From positions 135,379,731 through 135,443,730 of the forward strand of contig JBAIZL010000006.1 of the NCBI GenBank assembly GCA_036971475.1: a stretch of 64,000 bases of DNA, written 5' to 3'. A model generated the notes under the pieces. It had not been told where the DNA came from, made no database searches, and saw nothing but the letters and a program-made list of their open reading frames with translations. Positions 55,368 to 64,000 of this stretch are shown in pieces. Each line of letters begins with the position of its first letter. Positions within the stretch are counted from its first letter, which is position 1. The DNA comes from Prosapia bicincta. Its lineage: Eukaryota; Arthropoda; Insecta; Hemiptera; Cercopidae. The translations under genes were made by a program, and so were the position numbers.

Positions 55368-58094
55368 TAGGGATGGGCCGATTCCGATTCTCGATTCCAG
55401 GAATCGTCGATTCTAGGTGGTATCGAGGAATCGCCGATACTCGATTCTTCATCATAAAAGTGTCGATTCCGATTCCTATTTTGTTAACTATTAAGATATG
55501 TGTGTGGAGTAATTTATTGGAAAAATAATTAATTACCAACTATATCTTATTTATGTATTGGTTGATTTGAATGAATTAAATGATTAAAGTAAACCAAAAT
55601 ATAACGAAAATATAACGAAAATATTATTATTTATGAAGCAACAGCAATCAAGATCGTAACCATTTCTGGTTGTTTGACATCGCTCGTCTCTCTCTCTCTC
55701 CCCCACGTGTCTTACTGCCACTGATTTATAGATGTCAGAATAAAACACAAAAAAGTACAGTACAAACTCGATTAACCGTGGCCATGATGGTTGAGCGAAT
55801 AGACGGATAACAGAAACACCGTATTATTCCTCCGAAATTTAACCTCAATAAATTATATTATAGGCAGATATCACTCTCACGGTAATGTAATATATTTCGG
55901 AGCGAAAAGAAAATAAACACGATTGTAATAGCAAATGAAACTATTTATTACATGATAAACAGATCCGCACAGTAGCTAAAAATGTAGCAAAATACAGTAC
56001 AGTAATATAAACTTACAGGTGAAATAGTTCGTGTACTTTAACAAACAAAGCGAACGCGTCACTGTTCCTTAATACTTTAGCTACCGGCCATAATATCGCG
56101 TTTTCATAGAGAATTGCCAAAATATTTTAAGCTCATTTTTAAATCATGTGTTCTTATACTTTGTTCCCCTATCATATCTAAGTATGAATATACGTTTCTC
56201 ATCATAATATTTATAAAAATACGTGTCGGACCAACTGGCCCAACATAGTTTTTTCCTACCGTAAATGAAACGTAAATAAACTCCGTCGGACCAATTTACC
56301 CGACATTGTTTTTGATTTAATTAAATTTTATTATCTGTGCAACACTGTTTTGATATTTTTTGTGTTTTGTGTTAGCAAGAAACAACAAAACCATAATTTC
56401 ATGTCCCGGCTACCCAAATAATAAACTGACTGGTGATAAAAGTGTTTTTGCGCCTATCACTAAGACACGTAAACGTGTCACATGTGATTGATTTGTGAGT
56501 TTATAAATATTTTGAATATAGAACTAAAGTGTAATGTATTCTCTCTGATAAGTAATGCTACAGGTCCAGTAAATACTATCCAAGATTCATATTAAGTAAA
56601 AGTTTTAACACCAAATAATTTACTTGTTAAGGAATTTACGTTATAATTTACTTCCTAGTAAGGATGAGTTTATCTAAGTGTATCAATGTTTGTACTTAAC
56701 TTTCACAAAGTCCGTTTTTAAGGATTATTTTACAACTAAATATTTAGTCAATATTTCCGACTTACTTTTAAGGTTTTGTGAAATTTTGAAAACAGTAGTG
56801 AAAATCATTACAATACGTTATAACAAATATGTGTGTCGGCCCGTAACTACGGACAAAAAGCTCTTAGATTAACATCATGTTTTTAATCCCGTCGGCGTTT
56901 ATCTATCAAACAAAAACCATCGTAAATACATCTGTAAGTAGTGTGAAGCTTGTTGTTAAATACTGTGCCTTAATTTTTCCAAAAGTAGCAACACCAGCTG
57001 AATAGTACTAATAAACATAAAGCGTTAAGAGGCCCGACAGTATTCGGTTCAGTGTACTGGCCGTCGCGTCAATTCGATTACGGTTAACAGAAACTGGCGG
57101 TGGAAAACCACATAATATATCAAATATGAAAAAGCACTTAAACAACATTAATTTTGCCCAAATTTATCAACAAAAAGATCTATACTTGAAGAAACTTTTA
57201 TCCTCAGACACAGGACCTACAAGTGATAGTCGGTTAAAAATCAACTGGGATTGAGTAATAAATACAAAATAGGCCTGAATCAGTTGCACTTGTTCCAGAC
57301 ACCTTCAGAAAAAAAGGTCCCACCAGATGTGGAGAAGGTATGCCCCACTAATCCAGAATGTTGGGGAAGAAGGTACCCCAGGGGAATTGACAGTAAAAGA
57401 AGAAGTAAACAATTGTCTGAGGGAACCATTAGCCAGTCCAGATTGTGATGTTGGGAAGTATTTGGCAGTACAAAGTGCCAAATACCCTCATTTAAATGCA
57501 ATGGCAATAAAATACCTGTCTGCCCACTCGCGACAGTGTTTTCTGAAAAACCTTTCTCAACTTCAGGAGCTATATGTGACTAGCGATGAAACTAGCTTCA
57601 CCCACAACGTTTTCAAATGCTTGTGTTTTTGAACAAAAATGTACATTACCTGCCAGACTTTTAAATATTAAAAACTATCCTATTTGTATTAATTTTTTAC
57701 TTTTTATGTTGTTCGTTTGTCTTTAATTTTTGTTTTGTTTGGGAGACAATTTAAATAGGCTTAGGTATTTTTAAACATCATAAAATAAGTAAAGTTAACA
57801 TTTTTAACTTTAAAATAAGTCATTACTTTAATCTGATATGTTTTTATGTTTAAAAAATTCCTATTGATAAATCAAGGTTGAAGGTTTTGTGTAGCCTATT
57901 ACATTAAAACAGAACTTTTAAAAGGTTTTGCCATATGACCAAGATGTTAACTAAATTAATTATTAGAGAACTAGAATGTAAGCTAATATAACTTGAAAGA
58001 ATCGAGAATTGAGAATCGACTAAAGAATCGAGAATCGAACCGAAAATTTTAGAATCGGAATCGGAATCGAACATTTTAGGAATCGGCCCATCCC

Positions 58095-58096
<2 letters not shown>
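55368..58096 (+). mobile_element. hAT-type element, inactive (2.7 kb)
   Basis: The ends TAGGGATGGGCCGATTCC and GGAATCGGCCCATCCCTA are inverted, followed inward by many GATTC(C/T)GATTC sub-repeats. The flanks are AT repeats, so the 8-bp duplication cannot be confirmed. It is inserted inside the (AT)n of a GTGAT/AGGCGCC fold-back, splitting it (left part at 55244-55367, right part from 58097). Confidence 0.85.
57250..57660 (+). pseudogene. hAT transposase C-terminal dimerisation domain relic
   Basis: The plus strand reads KEEVNNCLREPLASPDCDV, then KYPHLNAMAIKYLSAHS, a frameshift, and HPQRFQMLVFLNKNVHYLPD. The hAT dimerisation domain has E(V/L)xxYLxEP...DPLxWW...YPxLAxLAxKYLSxP(A/S)(S)ERxFS...RxxLxPxxxxxLxFLxxN. 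The ERxFS block is damaged. Preceding BED and RNase H-like parts were not recognised. Confidence 0.75.
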
Positions 58097-58872
<776 letters not shown>

Positions 58873-58932
58873 ATTATAAAGGAGGTTATTTTACTTTATT
58901 ACAAAATTGTTTTTGTGTGGAATTCGGTGTAG

Positions 58933-59112
58933 GTCGATCTGCTTGTAGTTTCTACCGAACATGTTGGGCTTGTAGAGATGACCCAGAATGTGGATGGTGT
59001 GATGATGGCTCTGGTACTGGACTTGGAGACTGCTTGCCTGGAGGGAATATTGGTCCACATCAGGCAGATCATGCTTGCCCATCAGATCACTGGTTTTTTA
59101 CCTGCTGTCCAA
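58933..59112 (+). CDS. Atrn: Attractin-like gene, exon 8 of window (PSI domain)
   Basis: This 60-codon exon carries another PSI module: [20 protein letters not shown], then [16 protein letters not shown], and an ending FFTCCP. The acceptor is GTGTAG|GT and is weak, with a poor pyrimidine tract. It lies only about 60 bp after a 200-bp (AT)n/(TG)n tract. The donor is CCA|AGTAAGT read as ...CCAA|GTAAGT, ending at 59112 in phase 1. Attractin has CSHCLEQPGCGWC followed by a G-rich, C-containing stretch at this point. Both phases match the neighbouring exons. Confidence 0.9.
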
Positions 59113-59451
59113 GTAAGTACAATCAGATCTCAATTTTACAATGTTTATTAGAGGGATTTAAAAAAATGTAAATTCGTTTCCAATTTTACAATACCTTTAT
59201 TTTAAAAAAGAATAACACTGGCTAGTAATATTTAATTTGTATGTGTATTTAATATGTGTGTGTGTGTGAGAGAGAGTGTATGTGTGTGTGGGCGTGTGCT
59301 TAGTGTGCGTGTGTGTGTGTGTGTGTGTGGCACAATCACTAATACAAATAAAGTAAATTCCAGTTACCTGGAACACCAGTTATTCTAACCCGCCATAAAA
59401 ATTGGACCAGAATGTAAACCTAAAATTATATTGCCTAAAAGCTGCCAATTT
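59113..59451. other. Intron sequence with a short (TG)-rich tract
   Basis: GTGTGTGTGAGAGAGAGTG and nearby TG runs at 59256-59330. Near 59362 the word CCAGTTACCTGGAACACC resembles a Tigger-type tip without a partner. Confidence 0.5.
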
Positions 59452-60024
59452 AACACTTTTCAGATTAAATGATTTGCAATCCAGCAGGCACAAAGTGATT
59501 TCTCCCGTTGATTGAATTTTGTTTCGCTATGAAATTTTTATTAATTACTTTGGACCTTAGTTTATTATTTGTTTATTAATTATTATTTTTATAAATATAA
59601 TTTTTAAAAGCAAATTAAAAGTTCCAACACTTTGAAATTTGTGTAAGATTCTAGGCTCTTTCATTATTGTTCATTTCGTATGTTCACAAAATGCACTAAT
59701 TTTTAATGTTGATAAAGTACACAAAAAATATCAGCTATCGATGGACACCGAGTAACAACTATCATAAGCAAGACATTTGACATAAAATCTTATGAAGATT
59801 GTATGATGTCTAGAATGTCTGATAAAAGGACAACTTATGAGCTATAAATATCTATCCTAATTAGCAAGCTTTGAGAGGTGATAAATATCCCTGAGACAGC
59901 ACATATCTAGTACTATACATGACACCATAAAATAAGCAAAGAAGCAACAATGATTGACATCTGTATGTACTCTACCTCTAGTGTGTTGTAACAAACATTT
60001 TTTGTCTGTAGTATGCAATGAGTT
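59452..60024. repeat. Dispersed repeat family, copy 3 (TTAA-type tips)
   Basis: It starts TTAACACTTTTCAG and ends GCAATGAGTTAA. Interior words: GATAAAAGGACAACTTATGA, GATAAATATCCCTGAGACAG and CACATATCTAGTACTA. It matches 40812-41395, and its second half matches 19450-19716. Confidence 0.7.
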
Positions 60025-60800
60025 AAGCTAGTTTTTTTTACAGTACAAACTGAATATGTTTAGTAAATGAAACATCCACAGTATAACAGAAAATAAGATG
60101 CTACATATGCACTTTTGAAAGATGATTAGAACCTTGCACCGCTTAACACCAGATCCCCACGTCAAGGCTAGCTCATGTTTATTCATAGTTTAGTACAATA
60201 TGCCCCTTGAACTGTGTTTATAGCGCAGTGTTACTAATTATTTAATAAATTCATTAGTGGTAAACTTTTTAATTTCACTTGTACCACTACATCAACTTAC
60301 TGAACAAAGTGTTTAATGGGACATCCTTGCATTTCTGTCAGTTCTGATTAATTTTGTCACTATTCTCCAGCATCATCATTCATAAAGTTAGCACTATAAA
60401 TATAACTAAGTCTGCAATGAATTGCTATTGCACTATTTCTTTCCTCTAGTGAATAACTAAGTCACACTGGGCAGGGGAACAAAGTTATGATGGCCTCATT
60501 TACAGGCCTGTATTTCACTTCCAACGGATCAGATCATCTTCCTACAGTTCAGCAAAATTACTTAGCAACAAAATCAGTGTTGACCAAATCTATCTCTTAT
60601 CAAAATTCCTTTCGTATAATGATAGTGACTGTAGTGAAATTGTATTACCCATCAAATATTTGTTTAAATACCAGAAAAAAAAAATGTTTAATAGTTTTAT
60701 CACAAACATTTACAATAAATGTCCAAAACAGTGGTAGAATTATTTATGATGGATATTTTATATCAATAAATAACCTGTTTTGTACGTTTTAAATGTGCAG
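60025..60800. other. Intron sequence before exon 9
   Basis: A plus-strand open frame (60487-60792) runs into the acceptor but shows no motif and is very unlikely to be coding. Nothing else is seen. Confidence 0.4.
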
Positions 60801-60944
60801 GTTGTCAGTGCAATGGTCACAGTACTTGTTCAAATAACAGTAATATTTGTAATCAACCTTGTGCTAACCTAACTCAAGGCCCTCACTGTGAGCATTGTAG
60901 AGCTGGCTACCATGGAAATCCTGTCAATGGTGGAAAGTGTTCTC
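60801..60944 (+). CDS. Atrn: Attractin-like gene, exon 9 of window (laminin-type EGF)
   Basis: This 48-codon exon encodes the first laminin-type EGF module. The acceptor is AAATGTGCAG and the donor is TGTTCTC|GTAAGT; phase is 1 on both sides. The peptide starts CQCNGHSTC and continues CANLTQGPHCEHCRAGYHG and NPVNGGKC. It shows the eight-cysteine spacing of LE domains and the terminal GNPxNGGKC typical of attractin and laminin. It was too short for a long open frame but is clear from its motifs. NLT is a potential glycosylation site. Confidence 0.93.
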
Positions 60945-61613
60945 GTAAGTATATCACTATAGTATTTAATAGCATTTTAAATTCAGTTCAATTCTTTGAA
61001 CAAAACGTGAGAAAAATCAAATTATAAAAATAAACCATTCTAATCAGTAACTGCCAAATGTATTTGTAAAAAAATTATTTTGAGGGTTGTCACTAAGTGT
61101 TTGAGGATTTACACGATGTAAAGGGCATTTAAAATATATATTTGGGCTATATAAATACTTTTGGCTAAAATATAATGGCGAATTGCACTTGCAATCTTCC
61201 AACAAACTTATAAAATTTGCATACCAAAAAATTCTATATTATTTCGTTTTAATACATATCAATCACAAAAGAAAGCAATTTAATTTCTTAGAAAAAAGAA
61301 AAACTAAGTACATATACAAATCACTAATAGGAGGATTCTTAAAAATTAGAGAAATTTGACAAAGAAGATTGAAAAGCTTGAAACAAATCAAATGAAACCC
61401 CAAAAACTAATGTCAAATTACAAAAACTGGTGCCAAACTAGATTTCAAACTTCAATAGGTAGATATGTCAAGGAGGCATTCATTACACTTTCTCTTCAAA
61501 GAAAATAGAATGAAAGAAAGAAGAGAAGTAAATACTTGGGTATTTACTTCTTCTTACTTTATTTAAAGTACATAGACTTAAGAAATATTTGATAGAGCAG
61601 CAAGAAGAATTCC

Positions 61614-62400
61614 TTCTCGTCAACAAAGGATTATGCACCAGGTTCTGATTCCATTGTATATTCCATGCCTAAACATCTGTTATCATCAGCTAGACAAATC
61701 CTTCAAATATACATTCATTTATTGAAGGAGAAATGTTTCCCCTATGCATGGTTATAAGCAATAGTAATTCCTCTTTTAGCAATGAACAGTGTAGTTTCAT
61801 GCAAAAACATTTCATCTGTTGATTAATTGGTTTTTTTATATCTGCTATTCAGAATATTTTTAACGCTATTGAGGGCATATAATATGGCATAGAAAAGAGG
61901 AATTTTAAACACTTTAAATTCTTGTGGTATACAAGCCAACGTTCTAGCGTCCATTGCTAATTTCCTGTCAATTAGCACTCTGAGCATCACGCTATTTGCT
62001 GTTGCCATTAATAATATAACTGTTTCAATCTTCTCAATGTATGGCAGCTGCGGTAGTATTGCAATAAATAATATATAGATTAGATGAATGGTCAAAAACT
62101 ACAGGTTTCAAATTCTCTGTTTCGAAGACCGAGTGTAGCATTTAGTCGTCATAGATAATACTAGGAGCTTGACCTTTATCTTGATGAAATTTGACTTCAA
62201 ACCACGATATAATGTTAGATTTTTTGGTCTTTTATTTGACAAGAATCTTTCATGGATCCCACATGTATGTGCTTATAAGATTTGATGCAACAAAACACTG
62301 GTTATGTTAAGGGTCATGAGGGAGCAGCAGGAGTAGTATGCTTAGTTTCTGTCATATGTCCATTAGATCCTGCATAGAATATGGTTGTCTAGCCCATTCA
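61614..62400 (+). pseudogene. Second, degraded copy of the RNase H LINE
   Basis: GTCAACAAAGGATTATGCAC, CAGGTTCTGATTCCATTGTA and CTATGCATGGTTATAAGCAA, with later GGTCAAAAACTACAGGTTTC and TCTTTCATGGATCCCACATG, align in order with 35186-36140. It therefore covers the RT domain and part of the linker, with large internal deletions. Everything is frameshifted. Confidence 0.85.
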
Positions 62401-62532
62401 TCTTGTCCACCCATGTTCCTGTTTTAAGTTAAATCCTGTTTTTTGTGATAAGATTTACTTGAAATTAAAATTACTAGATTCCAGACTAAGTGTACTGTTC
62501 CTCAATGAAGCCTAAATCTATTTATGTTACAG

Positions 62533-62682
62533 CTTGTGAATGTAATAATCATGGGAGCCTGTGCGATCCGGATACTGGAAAATGCTTCTGTACAACTAAG
62601 GGCATAGTTGGAGACCACTGTGAACGGTGTGACACTCAAAATCATTACCATGGCGATCCTGCCAATCATGGTTCTTGTTTTT
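62533..62682 (+). CDS. Atrn: Attractin-like gene, exon 10 of window (laminin-type EGF)
   Basis: This exon encodes the second laminin-type EGF module, about 50 residues. The acceptor is TATGTTACAG and the donor is TTTT|GTAAGT, leaving phase 1. The peptide reads CECNNHGSLCDPDTGKCFCT, then TKGIVGDHCERC and a final HGSCF. The string GKCFCTTKG is a strong attractin marker. The next attractin exon should begin a beta-rich segment before the membrane. I could not find it in the last 1.3 kb of the window, so it probably lies beyond the edge. Confidence 0.93.
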
Positions 62683-62733
62683 GTAAGTGTATAGAAAACT
62701 ACTAATCATATTATATAAATCAAAATAAGAATA

Positions 62734-63621
62734 CAAGTTGTGATAAAAAAATACGGTGAACAATTTTTTTTTTTTTAAAAAGTAAGAAACTTAATCTTTA
62801 ATCTCCTTCAAAGTACTGTCCTGGGCTGGCAATGCACTTACCCCAACGTTGAATACATGATTGGAAACATTTCAGAAGGCTGTTTAGCTGCTCGATCGTG
62901 GCCCTCTCAATGTCAGGTATAGCGTCAAAACGCTTTCCCTTAAGCATAGTTTTAATTTTTGGGAAGAGCCAGAAGTCGCATTGTGTTAAATGGGGAGAGT
63001 ATGGTGGGATGTAGACAGACAGGAACAGTTTTTTTGGCCAAAAACTCGTGAATGAGAAGTAAGGTGACACTGGGTATTGTCGTGATGAAGAAGAAAGCCA
63101 TTTGCCCATTTTTCTGGTCTCTTTCTCACCGTATAAGATGTTAAGATCTTCCAATAGCTCGTGAATAGTCATTCGCCTGTTGTTTCTACTTTTTCCCCAT
63201 TGTCGTCAGCTTTTGAGGTTAATGGACATCCCGAACGGTGCTCGTCTTCAAACCAACTTATTTCTGCTTTTCTATTGGTCATACCATTTGTACACAGTCT
63301 TCAGAGTTACCACATTATCGGCATATACAGATTCTGACATTTTGTAAACTTCTTTCGAATTTTTTTGCAACTTAAAACAAAATTTAATGGTAATGCGTTG
63401 TTTGAAATCCATGATACACAACAGACACGATAAACACAACCTCACTCTAGTGGCTCTAGCAGTCGACTGACAAGCTCCAGCATGTTGAAACTTATCGCTG
63501 CCTGTCTCAACAGATCACACTACTAGGCAAATTACATCAAATATGCAGCTGCCTCTATATTATGTATTTATGCAGTTGGGACTATAAAAATTCATTCACC
63601 GTATTTTTTGATCACACTTCA
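62734..63621 (-). mobile_element. Mariner-type element with terminal repeats, inactive
   Basis: The left end CAAGTTGTGATAAAAAAATA and the right end, reversed, TGAAGTGTGATCAAAAAATA, followed by CGGTGAA in both, are inverted and flanked by TA. Length is about 888 bp, shorter than an intact mariner (about 1.3 kb). It lies in the intron after exon 10. Confidence 0.88.
62798..63420 (-). pseudogene. Mariner-type transposase, decayed
   Basis: N-terminal part at 63412-63230: MDFKQRITIKFCFKLQKN, VTLKTVYKWYDQ, RRAPFGMS, a helix-turn-helix with frameshifts. C-terminal part 62798-63172: IPPYSPHLTQCDFWLFPKIK, TMLKGKRF, then WGKCIASPGQYFEGD, the classic mariner ending (PPYSPDLxPxDxxLFPxLK...YFEGD). In this copy the D of SPDL is H. 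The middle of the catalytic domain is missing. Confidence 0.85.
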
Positions 63622-64000
63622 TATATTTTAATAATTACAATTCACTTTTATTATTTGATTGATTACATTTTATTTTATTAAATTCCACTATCCAAACCAT
63701 TACAATCTGTTACACATATAAGTTAATCCTCAATTTCTTATCTGATTTTCAGGTAAGTGACTGTTTCAGTAGGACCATACAATTACCTTGTTTCCATTGA
63801 CCAGGGAATCAATCACATCCTTTTGTTATTCCTACTTTATTCTATAAATTCTTTTTACATGGAATGCAATGAATAAACTTAAATTGAAGTGCATAACTTA
63901 CCTCACCTTTTAACACTTACCATAAGTCCAATTAAAATGATTTCACAAAGGATTATTGTTCATGTAAAAGTAAGTTACAAATAAATGATTATTTATTTAT
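63622..64000. other. Intron sequence at window end
   Basis: AT-rich. No eleventh attractin exon was recognised here. Confidence 0.45.

Noticed and set aside
55757..57075. CAGTACAAACTCGATTAACCG inside the hAT element looks like a Tigger left end.
   Set aside because: The only possible partner (near 57065) is in direct, not inverted, orientation, so no element could be defined.
60487..60792. 101-codon plus-strand open frame before exon 9.
   Set aside because: It runs through the intron into the acceptor without any recognisable motif; exon 9 begins at the AG at 60800.
62798..63172. Could be a live, host-adopted mariner (SETMAR-like) gene.
   Set aside because: The N-terminal part is frameshifted, the middle is missing and the SPDL aspartate is changed.

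Overview
The window is AT-rich animal nuclear DNA, almost certainly from an insect. A hemipteran is my guess from the repeat load and the mariner types, but the sequence does not prove it. It covers about 61 kb of one plus-strand gene, the insect attractin orthologue (Drosophila distracted/dsd; vertebrate ATRN). Ten coding exons are supported by splice sites, matching codon phase across every junction, and protein motifs: 1704-1835, 8233-8416, 13707-14003, 21549-21716, 47206-47392, 50131-50286, 54114-54297, 58933-59112, 60801-60944 and 62533-62682. Together they encode about 594 residues: the later kelch-propeller blades, then five PSI-type cysteine modules, then two laminin-type EGF modules. 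The CUB/EGF start and the membrane/cytoplasmic end lie outside the window. The C-type lectin domain that vertebrate attractins carry between the third and fourth PSI-type modules is not seen here, although the reading frame joins cleanly without it.

The introns (1.6 to 25.5 kb) are packed with decayed mobile DNA. Left part (1-8.2 kb): a pogo/Tigger transposase fragment at the window edge, a mariner fragment, fold-back repeats, and a complete but dead 2.4 kb Tigger element. 8.4-21.5 kb: a 165-bp tandem array, Penelope-like and LINE fragments, a mariner/IS630-type element, a Tigger-ended MITE with a nested TTAA-type element, a hAT MITE, and a LINE ORF1 relic beside a decayed partial copy of attractin exon 4. 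21.7-47.2 kb (one huge intron): long inverted repeats, piggyBac-like MITEs, Penelope-like GIY-YIG relics, a 116-bp satellite fused to a 3.7 kb RNase H-bearing LINE, and several hairpin repeats. 47.4-64 kb: transposase relics, a short non-autonomous LTR-like element, another Penelope-like relic, a 2.7 kb hAT element, long (AT)n/(TG)n tracts, a second copy of the LINE, and a mariner with clear terminal repeats.

The most interesting non-gene signal is a set of unrelated-looking hairpin repeats with one shared layout: a short stem I, a CTGANGA-like box, a stem-loop II, GAA(A), a tiny palindromic stem III, one base, then the other strand of stem I. This is the layout of a minimal type I hammerhead ribozyme, which is known from Penelope-like retroelements. 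At two places the motif lies directly downstream of a recognisable Penelope-type GIY-YIG endonuclease relic, which ties the two together. Several copies keep the stems but have lost core residues.

No tRNA, rRNA, CRISPR or bacterial-type features are present.
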